A stretch of DNA of 23,103 nucleotides, from the NCBI GenBank assembly GCA_028565635.1, contig JAOXYB010080721.1, positions 1 through 23,103 of the forward strand, written 5' to 3'. This document shows, piece by piece, positions 12,101-17,982 of the stretch; positions within the stretch are counted from its first letter, which is position 1, and the number at the start of each line of letters is the position of its first letter. The translations under genes were made by a program, and so were the position numbers. The notes below the pieces were generated by a model. That model saw only the letters and a list, made by a program, of their open reading frames with translations. It was not told where the DNA came from and ran no database searches. Source of the DNA: Phoronis ovalis (Eukaryota > Phoronida > Phoronidae).

Positions 12101-13333
12101 AACCTAACAGTAGGTTTCCGAGTTATGCTCTTCCGTATATACAAAATACTGGTTTGTGATGTGGTAAAATGACCTCAGAAAAATCTGAGTATAACTGTCA
12201 CAAACCAGTATATTTAGTACTTTATCGGGAGTAGATTTCTGAGTTATGCTATTCCGTATATACAAAATACTGGTTTGTGATGCGGTAAAATGACGTCAGA
12301 AAAATCTGAGTAACTGTCACAAACTAGTATATTTAGTACTTTATCTGGAGAACATAACTCGGAAACCTACTATAACCTGGAACACTGCATTGCATAATAG
12401 ATTCATCGATGCATCACTTAACATTGGACATACAAGGAATACATCATCACTCTAAACCATAAGAAAGTGTAATATCTGTTGAGAGATTTTAAACACTTCA
12501 TATATTTTAGGGTTTTCCTGGACTTGCAGTATATTCTGGAACTAAGTTTTTTGTGGAAGGCATGTCTCAAGCACTACGTCATGAGGTTAGCGGATCAGGG
12601 GTCAAGGTCACATGTATTCAGCCTGGAGATGTGAAGTCAGAGTTACTTGGACATACTACTGATAAAGAAGTATGACTTTCACTGCTTGCAAAAAAAAATG
12701 TTAAAGATGCTACCCTAGAATTTTTCACCATAGCCCAAAATTTCAAGTTGATGTCTTTCCATCACAATTAGGTATTGTCATATTCTTTTGGTCCTATGCA
12801 AGTTCTACATATTAGCCAAATATCTGGTGAAATTTGGAATTTTGTGGAAACCTTCAAAATTGGTGTCACATACAGGGTCACCGTGATGGAGATGCATGAA
12901 ATTTGTATTTGCGAGCTGTTTTATATGACTTATCTCAAATCTTAAGGTAAAATTGGGCTAATTGTGGAATGTGATTCTAGGCCTTTCATTGGGGAGAACT
13001 TGTTGTGGGAAGACATTACCAGTCCCCCTTTTACTGTGAGCAGTTTTGGTTGATTATGTTATGTAGTAGATATTGTAAGATTTTCTTGTGTGAACAACCC
13101 AAAGAAATTACAATTACAGCTTTGAACTGTCAAATAATCATGTTATAAAAAATGCTGGTATTTTTTTATTCCAAGTTACTTTGTTTTAGGCTCTGGAACA
13201 ATTTGATGGAAGTGATCAAGGTAAAATTTTGGAACCTGAAGATATTGGAAATGCCATTGTCTACGCTGCCTCACAGCCTGCGTATGCTGCTGTTAATGAA
13301 ATCCTTATTGAGCCCAGACATGCTCCTATCTAA
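1..13333 (+). CDS. NRPS-like reductase, 3' part: thioester reductase (TR) fused to short-chain dehydrogenase (SDR)
   Basis: Thirteen exons join in one frame: 2-112, 592-757, 1458-1573, 3122-3207, 3597-3763, 4655-4880, 5548-5679, 8279-8445, 10225-10433, 10829-10969, 11886-11978, 12511-12669, 13190-13333. They give 638 visible residues; the 5' part (expected adenylation and carrier domains) lies before the window. Residues 1 to about 390 are a Lys2/NRPS-type TR domain: NADPH loop TGASGFLG (18-25), CLVRE after strand 2, YSQSK (Y189, K193). Residues about 395-638 are a classical [11 protein letters not shown] (403-410), ARR (428-430, favouring NADPH), NNAG (480-483), tetrad N505, S533, Y546, K550, and a YdfG-like end VNEILIEP. 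By family knowledge a TR releases a carrier-bound acyl group as an aldehyde; the fused SDR could reduce it to an alcohol. The fungal ATRR glycine-betaine reductase has this order. The substrate is unknown. All key residues are intact and no frame break was found, so this copy looks functional. Confidence 0.9.
592..757 (+). CDS. Exon 2: TR domain, second strand and helix
   Basis: The acceptor TTTTAG (586-591) opens THIFCLVRE, which follows directly on exon 1. The arginine after strand 2 is the usual NADPH 2'-phosphate contact. The exon continues to NERVTAIKG and ends in phase 1 at GTAAAA. The next 700-base intron (758-1457) shows only AT-rich sequence without a recognisable feature. Confidence 0.9.
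1458..1573 (+). CDS. Exon 3: TR domain core
   Basis: This exon encodes [14 protein letters not shown] and then [17 protein letters not shown], the well-conserved 'vD.IiH.AA.VN...pY' segment of Lys2-type reductases. It ends in phase 0 at GTGCGT. The 1548-base intron that follows (1574-3121) carries an inverted-repeat element at 2733-2994 and is otherwise AT-rich and featureless. Confidence 0.92.
2733..2994. mobile_element. Inverted-repeat (MITE-like) element in intron 3
   Basis: The left arm (2733-2773, with GTATCAAAAAAAGTTGGCAC) and the right arm (2949-2994, with GTGCCAACTTTTTTGATAC) are inverted copies of about 40 bases. The words GTTGGCA and CAAAAAA recur inside, and a similar piece occurs upstream at about 2533-2560. 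No coding capacity is seen, so it is a non-autonomous element of unassigned family. Confidence 0.6.
3122..3207 (+). CDS. Exon 4: TR domain, 'NV.GT' segment
   Basis: It encodes [18 protein letters not shown] followed by PLHYIS, matching the 'NV.GT..il.la......l.yiST' block of TR domains. It is flanked by a TTTTTGTAG acceptor and a GTATGA donor and ends in phase 2. A 389-base intron (3208-3596) with no recognisable content follows. Confidence 0.9.
3597..3763 (+). CDS. Exon 5: TR catalytic Tyr-Lys
   Basis: The catalytic YxxxK appears as [13 protein letters not shown] (Y189, K193 of the visible protein), followed by [11 protein letters not shown] as usual in this fold. It ends in phase 1 at GTAATT. 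The 891-base intron (3764-4654) contains the foldback element at 4088-4288. Confidence 0.93.
4088..4288. mobile_element. Foldback MITE with nested hairpin in intron 5
   Basis: The two ends are near-perfect inverted repeats of about 45 bases (TCAAATAAAGGTTAATCAGA at the left, its complement at the right). The centre holds a second, separate inverted repeat, ATGTGGTAAGAGACTGC (4179-4195) against GCAGTCTCTTACCGCAT (4216-4232). The whole unit can fold into one long hairpin. No transposase is encoded and no clear target duplication is visible. Confidence 0.75.
4655..4880 (+). CDS. Exon 6: TR substrate-side region
   Basis: This is the longest TR exon. It opens [17 protein letters not shown] and continues with [20 protein letters not shown], the conserved 'm.PVDfvs..iv.l' block of TR domains. 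It ends in phase 2 at GTGAGA. The intron (4881-5547, 667 bases) has a MITE starting only 19 bases after the donor. Confidence 0.92.
4900..5137. mobile_element. Two-unit Tc1/mariner-like MITE, copy 1 (intron 6)
   Basis: It starts CAGTAGGTTTCCGAGTTAT and ends with the inverted form (ATAACTTAGAAACCTACTG), flanked on both sides by TA, the target of Tc1/mariner elements. Inside are two direct repeats of about 110-130 bases; each begins GTAGGTTTCCGAGTTAT and ends TTTATCGGGAG. The second unit carries an inner palindrome ATACTGGTTTGTGA / TCACAAACCAGTAT. Unit 1 has lost the left half of that palindrome. Confidence 0.8.
5548..5679 (+). CDS. Exon 7: TR C-terminal subdomain
   Basis: The acceptor TTTTCAG leads into [19 protein letters not shown] and then HTWVTKI, in line with the C-terminal part of TR domains where 'GY.l..vpy..W...l' is common. 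It ends in phase 2 at GTGAGT. The 2599-base intron (5680-8278) has a hAT-like MITE at 6317-6583; the rest shows nothing I can name. Confidence 0.88.
6317..6583. mobile_element. hAT-like MITE in intron 7
   Basis: The ends are CAGGGGCGGATACAGAG and, inverted, CAGGCGCGGATACATGG. CAGGGGCGGAT is a familiar terminus of hAT-superfamily elements in animals. Inside is a perfect hairpin AAAACGGTCA (6448-6457) / TGACCGTTTT (6466-6475). An 8-base target duplication, expected for hAT, is not visible. No transposase is encoded. Confidence 0.6.
8279..8445 (+). CDS. Exon 8: end of TR domain and linker
   Basis: It encodes [19 protein letters not shown] and ends in QKPKANIG, finishing the TR domain and a short basic linker before the SDR domain. 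It ends in phase 1 at GTATGG. The 1779-base intron (8446-10224) holds a dispersed-repeat copy at 9628-9712 and is otherwise AT-rich. Confidence 0.88.
9628..9712 (-). repeat. Dispersed repeat, GTATTTTCTC family, minus copy
   Basis: Read on the minus strand it begins GTATTTTCTCAAATAATCA and continues CTGAGCGATT ... AATGCTATT ... AATTATTAGAGGGA. This parallels the plus-strand copy at 15624-15735. The ends resemble TIRs of some Tc1/pogo-type DNA transposons (inference). It lies in intron 8. Confidence 0.45.
10225..10433 (+). CDS. Exon 9: SDR domain start, TGxxxGxG
   Basis: After GFQPLSG it reads [20 protein letters not shown], the classical SDR Rossmann start, then IARRVDKL where the two arginines indicate NADPH, and CDVMDRQK (the acidic 'D-V' that contacts adenine). 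It ends in phase 0 at GTGTGT. A 395-base intron (10434-10828) with no recognised content follows. Confidence 0.95.
10829..10969 (+). CDS. Exon 10: SDR NNAG and conserved Asn
   Basis: It encodes [18 protein letters not shown] and ends with EIDINCK, supplying the structural NNAG motif and the catalytic-tetrad asparagine (N505). Both ends are phase 0. The 916-base intron (10970-11885) is largely occupied by the long-TIR element at 11231-11716. Confidence 0.95.
11231..11716. mobile_element. Long-TIR non-autonomous element in intron 10
   Basis: The left arm (11231-11302, containing CTCTCAACTAACG and GCTTAACCATAGTCAATTTT) and the right arm (11642-11716) are inverted copies of about 65-70 bases with a modest number of mismatches. 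The roughly 340 bases between them are less AT-rich than the surroundings and hold no open frame. The superfamily is not recognised. Confidence 0.65.
11886..11978 (+). CDS. Exon 11: SDR catalytic Ser
   Basis: Thirty-one codons, [10 protein letters not shown] to [13 protein letters not shown]533 lies 13 residues before the catalytic tyrosine, the standard spacing. Both ends are phase 0. The 532-base intron (11979-12510) contains the second two-unit MITE. Confidence 0.95.
12108..12372. mobile_element. Two-unit Tc1/mariner-like MITE, copy 2 (intron 11)
   Basis: This is the same element and orientation as the copy at 4900-5137, more complete: both units retain the inner palindrome ATACTGGTTTGTGA / TCACAAACCAGTAT. 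The ends are CAGTAGGTTTCCGAGTTAT and ATAACTCGGAAACCTACTA; TA follows the right end and AA precedes the left. A perfect TGACGTCA (CRE-type) palindrome lies at 12291-12298. Confidence 0.8.
12511..12669 (+). CDS. Exon 12: SDR YxxxK and PG motif
   Basis: It reads [20 protein letters not shown], giving Y546 and K550, then [18 protein letters not shown] with the PG motif after strand 6. Both ends are phase 0; the donor is GTATGA. The 520-base intron (12670-13189) shows no recognisable feature. Confidence 0.95.
13190..13333 (+). CDS. Exon 13: SDR C-terminus and stop
   Basis: It encodes [20 protein letters not shown] and ends [13 protein letters not shown] with TAA at 13331-13333. The 'V.eI.i.P' ending is typical of YdfG-like SDRs. 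The stop comes where an SDR domain normally ends, so the gene finishes with this domain. Confidence 0.95.
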   Translation, partial: ALEQFDGSDQGKILEPEDIGNAIVYAASQPAYAAVNEILIEPRHAPI

Positions 13334-14300
13334 TTGACAGTTAGAGATAAAATTCAGCTGTCTTGTGAAAGGGAATACATTCAATCAGATATTATTAATT
13401 CTATTACTTTTAATTAATTTATTCATAAAAATTTGCATGCTCCTTTTATTTCATGAACAAACGTTTATGCTTAAATGTAGATTGTGATATTGCCATTTAA
13501 TGGCACATGTAAGATACTGCAAGTTATGCAAAATAATTAAAGAAAGACAAATCATAATGGTTTTATTGAGGGTTATACAGTTGTCAGTGAGTAATTTGTA
13601 CTTGGTTCAATGCAAGTTTAAATACTTTTAATTGTTTTATGCTACATACATATTGTATCCCAGGATACATAAAACTCATATTTTCGTAGTTGCATCCTAG
13701 TACAGGGAAACAAACAGAAAAACATAAAATTCCATTTGACAGTATTTATCTACTGTACATGATAAATGTAAATAACAACACGTACTAGGTGAATGAACTA
13801 TTATTCCAAAGAATTTTGCTAATTATCTTCTGAAAGTACTTTGGTGACCTTTGGCTGGTTTAGATATTTCGCCAAAAGGTAAAAAAAATGTTGGCACATT
13901 TTCAAGTACTTTATTATTTTATTAGAATAAATAAGAACGATCTTATATATGCTTCAGTGGAAAAAGTTTGGTTCCGAGTTTGCGTCGAAAAAGGTTGTAG
14001 TATATATCTATTTATGTATGCTTGCTAAGAGATATCTTTGTCCTCGGGTCACATCCTCTTTGGACTATCTTGCTTATTTGTTCCTTTTCTATTGTTTGAA
14101 AGATATTATTTTTAATTACCCGGACCACCCGATAGGCAGTGCAAACTTAAATTTGCTGATACAGCTCATGTAAATCGTTTTAACATTAAATTCAAAATAT
14201 TAGACCCAGGTTGTTAGAACTAATTATATTGCTTAAGAGGGAGTTTATAGGTAGCAAGAAAAATAAAAGGTTAGTTAATTTTACATTTTGTTTTCTCTGT
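13334..14300. other. Intergenic, no gene seen
   Basis: AT-rich DNA after the reductase stop codon. Apart from possible 3' UTR and poly(A) hexamers (13536, 13926), I see no protein motif, RNA gene or repeat. Open frames here (for example 13949-14173) are short and look like chance. Confidence 0.5.
13536..13541 (+). terminator. Candidate poly(A) signal ATTAAA
   Basis: ATTAAA lies about 200 bases after the stop codon and is followed within 45 bases by a GT-rich tract (TTGTCAGTGAGT). A canonical AATAAA occurs later at 13926-13931. AT-rich DNA gives such hexamers by chance, so the true 3' end is uncertain. Confidence 0.3.
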
Positions 14301-14310
14301 GATCAAATGC

Positions 14311-14435
14311 ACCACGTGGTAATGTTTATATTTACTCATACGGGCACTTCACCAATACCTTCTTACCATTGGTCAATAAACTCGCGCCAGAGATAAATGT
14401 GACCTATAAACGTGTTGGTGATCTTTGGTCTTGCA
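14311..14435 (+). promoter_or_regulatory. Promoter-like segment: E-box, inverted CCAAT, TATA
   Basis: ACCACGTGGT (14311-14320) holds a CACGTG E-box. ATTGG (14368-14372, an inverted CCAAT box) and TATAAA (14405-14410) follow in the usual order and spacing for an RNA polymerase II promoter firing to the right. The local base composition is less AT-rich and has CpGs. It would serve whatever gene begins after it, most simply the decayed paralog at 17241 onward. Inferred from motifs only. Confidence 0.4.
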
Positions 14436-14657
14436 ATGTGGAATTCAACCCATAATCCATGTGTTTATTTTTCGTTATAATTGAAATATTTATCATTACC
14501 CTTGAGAAGTGGTTCGGCGCAGAACTGATGCATCCCAGAGGAAGAACTTTTAATTGCAGAAGCCGTACTTTTAGCAGAGCACGAGTTGCAATTATTTCAC
14601 GTTAAGCCCTCCCCCAGAGGTACATTTGAAGACTGACTGGCTGCAATAGTTATTACG
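14435..14657 (+). other. Candidate 5' untranslated first exon
   Basis: It starts about 30 bases after the TATA box and ends at a perfect donor, GTGAGT (14658-14663). It holds only short upstream frames (for example ATG at 14528, 25 codons, stop at 14603-14605), so it would be mostly untranslated. No splice partner can be proven from sequence alone. Confidence 0.3.
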
Positions 14658-14663
14658 GTGAGT

Positions 14664-15070
14664 TATAATAAATTTGGGAACAAACGGTAAAAACATCAGA
14701 ACAAAGTTTTTTGATAAAGTAGCGAGCAATAACTAATTATAGAGACAAGATTGGATAATTCCGGGGGATAATTAACTAAGGTATTTCGGGTATTAGCACT
14801 AATGAGTTTTGAGTTAAATAATATGTCATCACTGTGGATTTCCTTAATTTTATATATGTGGGGGTCGAAGCTCCATTCAATTTTTCAAATCCTTAACAGC
14901 TTTTGAAAATAAAATTCAAAAAGCTTGCCTCTTTTTTGATTTTTTGCAATATTCCTGATTAACACATGTTCCCTTTCAGAAAGTATCAACATATTTTTAT
15001 TCTGTGTCTGGCAAAATTGCAGAACTTTGATATGTAACCCTTTTTAAAATTTTGAATGCTGAAACCATAC
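14664..15070. other. No gene seen
   Basis: AT-rich sequence between the promoter-like segment and the tandem repeat. I see no motif, repeat or coding signal. Confidence 0.4.
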
Positions 15071-15114
15071 CCCTCTTACACGGAACCTATTAGTTTGTTA
15101 GTTGGAGTCATCCC

Positions 15115-15126
15115 GGGGGGGGGGGG
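15115..15126. repeat. Poly-G run of 12
   Basis: CCC followed by twelve G. It is an unusual tract in this AT-rich region and sits at one edge of the 30-base tandem repeat. Its length is error-prone in sequencing. Confidence 0.8.
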
Positions 15127-15164
15127 TGGAAAAGGATTTATAACTGAGAGACTTGATGGCCATG

Positions 15165-15425
15165 CTTTCCAGCAATCCAAATTTTGTGAAATGTAAGGGT
15201 AGCAATCCAACATTTTAAAATATTTGAGTATATATAGTAATCCATTTTTACGCAAACTGACCAAATTGCAAAATTTATTTATGGATACAAACCTAAAATT
15301 AATCCAAATTATTTGCTGTAAGTAGTTGGTAGCAATCCAAATGTTTGAATATCTACGGTAGCAATCCAAAAAAATACAGTAAGAAGTGAACAATTCGAAT
15401 CCAAAATTTTTAACTGGGTAGCACA
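15165..15425. repeat. Degenerate tandem repeat, about 30-base period (GTAGCAATCCAAA)
   Basis: The word (GT)AGCAATCCAA recurs at about 15171, 15201, 15236, 15299, 15331, 15360 and 15397, mostly 29-37 bases apart, with one double step. A minus-strand frame stays open across it (117 codons, 15076-15429). That frame reads the same nucleotide unit once as LDCY and elsewhere as WIAT, so it is not held to one frame now. It may be the eroded remnant of a 10-residue protein repeat or simply a minisatellite. Confidence 0.55.
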
Positions 15426-15429
15426 TCAC

Positions 15430-15590
15430 AATCTTTTGTGAGCTTCAGAACCAGCAATGCTTTAATAATTTAATGTTTATACTGGACTATGCAAAAGATT
15501 GTGTGATATGATCCTATGCACAGTTCAGTGCCAACAATGATGTAAGGATAGGTTATACTGGACTGCACAAAGCATTGTTAGAAATGACAA
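15430..15590. repeat. Two degenerate direct copies of about 65 bases
   Basis: The stretch around 15443-15505 (CAGCAATGCT ... TTTATACTGGACTATGCAAA) is repeated at about 15524-15582 (CAACAATGAT ... GTTATACTGGACTGCACAAA). The first copy also forms an inverted repeat, ATCACAATCTTTTG against CAAAAGATTGTGTGAT. The origin is unknown. Confidence 0.45.
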
Positions 15591-15623
15591 TTTCTGAGTT
15601 TGACCCCGGCTACAATAAGCAAC

Positions 15624-15735
15624 TACCGTATTTTCTCTAATAATCACCCTGAGCAATTATTTAAAATAAATGCTTCTACATGGGGGTTATTACTTTTTTT
15701 GTACTCCCGGCATGAGTATTTAAGAATTTTTAAAT
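15624..15735 (+). repeat. Dispersed repeat, TACCGTATTTTCTC family, plus copy
   Basis: It begins TACCGTATTTTCTCTAATAA and continues CCTGAGCAATTATTTAAAAT. It matches the minus-strand copy at 9628-9712. The TA + CCGTATTTTC start looks like a DNA-transposon terminal repeat and may be the 3' end of the minus-strand transposase remnant next to it. Confidence 0.45.
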
Positions 15736-15986
15736 CATTCTATTGTTTGCTATGCATAAGGCAAATTTTGAAGACTGCCAGTTTATCAAATAAATCGGCT
15801 TAATTATAAAGCTACATTCTTTGTATAATGGAAGTTTTTTTCAAAAAAAAAACTTATAAACCTTAAACAAACGGTAAGTTTATTTCAATTTCTAACTATA
15901 ATTACAAATGCGTGCCACAATTAAAAATAAGTAGAGCATTTGAAAAATATGTACTATATATTCCTTATATGAGATCTAATCGGTCC

Positions 15987-16213
15987 CTAAAGTTGAATAT
16001 ACTCATTGTTCTCATCATCATCATTTTCATCATCTTCATGGAAGGTTGTTACAGTTTCAGTCTTCAGGTAAAGACGCATCTATTAGTAACTCGTGGTCTT
16101 GCTGATCAAGATCTTCAAAGGAGTTGTAACAGCGACCGTAATGAATTTTAGTTCCCAGTAGGACCAAAATCTTTGCACCATTTCAAATCTGATGTGGCAG
16201 CTCGATCTGCCCC
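15987..16213 (-). pseudogene. Decayed coding remnant, possibly a pogo/Tigger-type transposase C-terminus
   Basis: Three minus-strand pieces in different frames read like protein, in order: RAATSDLKWCKDFG (16200-16160), NSFEDLDQQDHELLIDASLP (16120-16064), then ETVTTFHEDDENDDDENNEY with a stop at 15987-15989. The acidic tail and the 'sED..l' segment recall C-termini of pogo/Tigger DDE transposases, and a transposon-like terminal repeat sits downstream at 15624. Frames change between pieces, so it is broken. The assignment is tentative; it could be another transposon protein. Confidence 0.35.
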
Positions 16214-16229
16214 TGTTTAAAGCAAAGTA

Positions 16230-16570
16230 TCATGTTGCCTTCACTACCTTTGTATTCATTAAAAATACCGCGTGTCTGAAACAAAATTAAACTCAGTAAG
16301 CCATTTTTCTTATGTCTTAATTAATAAACGGTAAATAAATGTTTTCAGTAAAACATAAAACACCGGTTAATAAACAATCGCTAAATTCTACAAGTTACAA
16401 GCTCAATTTATAGCAGTCCTAAAAAATGGAATTTTTCAGTTTTGTCTTGAAGTTCAAGAAATGTTAAATGCTCTCCAGTATGGAGTTTGTATGTTTACTT
16501 TGAAATAACATTACTATACAATGCTATACTGTAGTAATTTGAGTACTATTAAAAGGAGCCTAATTAATTC
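16230..16570. other. No gene seen
   Basis: AT-rich stretch between the transposase-like remnant and the LINE fragment. No coding signal or recognisable repeat was found. Confidence 0.4.
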
Positions 16571-16575
16571 ACTCC

Positions 16576-16938
16576 TCATAAATTTTTTACCAATGAGAAC
16601 AAGGTTGGCTCAGTTATACTCATACATATCATGTACATATCAACTTTCCAATTGTACTTCAAAGGTATGTTTTCCAAGTGATTGTCAATTACCTTCTTAA
16701 ATGTATCTATATCTTTGCTAGAACTACTCAATCAGGTAATGAGTTCCATAGATTAACTGTCCTGCTGTTTGATAATATATTCTCTTGATGTTTGTATGAG
16801 TATGCTTTACTGCATAGAAATCAAAGGAATGATCCATGCTAATTTTATCAATACCATTTGTAATTTTAAAAACTTTGATCATACAGTATCTCCTCTGGAT
16901 CTTCTATAAAGCAATATTCTCAATCTATTCTCATATCT
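16576..16938 (-). mobile_element. LINE retrotransposon 3' end, decayed
   Basis: Minus-strand translation gives RYENRLRILLYRRSRGD, then MIKVFKITNGIDK, then NSRTVNLWNSLPD, a stop, and DIDTFKKVIDNHLENIP. This order is typical of the C-terminal end of LINE reverse-transcriptase polyproteins ('LYSLERRR.RGDLI..yKi', 'NLWNSLP..vv.A.s...Fk..ld'). There is at least one in-frame stop and two frameshifts. The polymerase core (YADD box) is missing, as in 5'-truncated copies. The frame ends at 16576-16578. Confidence 0.75.
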
Positions 16939-16974
16939 CATACCACATAATTAGCCCCCATAAACAGATGTAGT

Positions 16975-17240
16975 CTGGGGCGCTTATAATTTGGGTTCGG
17001 TCCGTCTTTCCGTCCGTCCGCAGTTGTTTTACGAAAATGAGGTGGATTTCTTTTGATATTTATTGGATGCACAAGGAGATAAAGATGGCATAGCGTACAA
17101 ACTGATCAGATATAATGTGGACTATTGTCAGCCATGTGTGTCCATCTGAAACCATTTCGTGATAATGACCGACTGGATTTCATTGATATTTAGCAGATTT
17201 TTTCAAATAATGATTTGAGAAAACAATTTTTTGTCAAAAA
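16975..17240. other. CCGTCCGTCCG-containing repeat-like DNA; no gene seen
   Basis: GTCCGTCTTTCCGTCCGTCCG at about 17000-17020 is a simple-sequence string often seen in invertebrate dispersed repeats. The rest up to the first paralog exon has no coding signal, and earlier A-domain motifs (A1-A7) were not found. Confidence 0.4.
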
Positions 17241-17426
17241 ATGCCAGTGAGTGACTTGAATGCCAAATGTTTTATTAATAGACCAGCGGATGTGCCTGAA
17301 AAGGTTTGAGATCGACTGTACAAGTCAGGTGACTGGGGTTATTTGTTGTGTGATGGGAGTTTAGAAATATGTGGCCGTACGTGTGATTCTATGGTAAAAG
17401 TGAGAGGCTATTCCATTGAAACACAG
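17241..17426 (+). pseudogene. Paralog pseudogene exon: adenylation domain A7/A8 region, nonsense codon
   Basis: Frame from 17241 reads MPVSDLNAKCFINRPADVPE, KV, then TGA (17307-17309), then DRLYKSGDWGYLLCDGSLEI and VKVRGYSIETQ, ending at a GTCAGT donor. RLYKSGD..Y..DGSLEI.GR and VK.RGY.IE are motifs A7 and A8 of NRPS/acyl-CoA-synthetase-type adenylation domains; the lysine-side hinge is here. The TGA falls where relatives usually have glycine (a likely GGA to TGA change). GRTCDSMVK has one residue more than the usual GRxDxxVK. No good acceptor is visible upstream, so the left end is uncertain. Confidence 0.8.
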
Positions 17427-17817
17427 GTCAGTACTGTATGGGAAAACAACAATACATGATTGTGTATAATCTATTATCAGTTAATTATTATTAACCTTTT
17501 ACAAAACTTCATTTGTTATCCTCACACATGAATTAAAAATGTTGTCCTCACACTTTCAATTCATAATAGCTTGTGATTTACAAAGCATGAAACATTCTGA
17601 ATAAAACATTAATTTTATAATTCAAATTATAATTCATTTGATAATTAATTCAAAGATGAAAAAACTTATACTTACATGTAAGTAAATGGAAAATAAGCTT
17701 GAAAATTAATAGTTAACAAAGCATTTGAACAGGTTAATGAAGAATCACAGAAGTGAATTGATAAGATTTACTGTTCGTATTTAGTATATACATTTCTGCC
17801 ATATTATTTTTCCAAAG

Positions 17818-17982
17818 GCTGTTGAAGCTGCTCTCTTTGGGCTAAAGATGGTGAACTCATGTGTTGTCTTTGTAATGGTTATGAGGCATACATTGTTCCA
17901 GAAGGTCAAAAGATATTCGTGCTGCATTGAAAAGAAGACTTCCATTTTATATGATTCCTTCATATTTTGTGTTTTTAAACAG
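17818..17982 (+). pseudogene. Paralog pseudogene exon: adenylation domain A9 region, two frameshifts
   Basis: It opens AVEAALFGLKMVNSCVV in the frame that continues the exon before it. At about 17874 the frame shifts to NGYEAYIVPEGQ, and at about 17909 it shifts again to KDIRAALKRRLPFYMIPSYF. The last piece is motif A9 (LP.YMIP..fv). AG/GT borders remain at both ends and the exon length is 165. The two shifts and a short deletion before AYIVPEGQ mean no intact protein can be made. Confidence 0.82.

Noticed and set aside
13949-14173. 74-codon plus-strand open frame after the reductase
   Set aside because: It is hydrophobic and biased by AT-rich sequence, with no motif and no upstream exon or promoter signal.
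15076-15429. 117-codon minus-strand open frame as a gene
   Set aside because: It runs through a tandem repeat read in two different frames and a poly-G tract giving a PPPPP run; no domain is recognisable.
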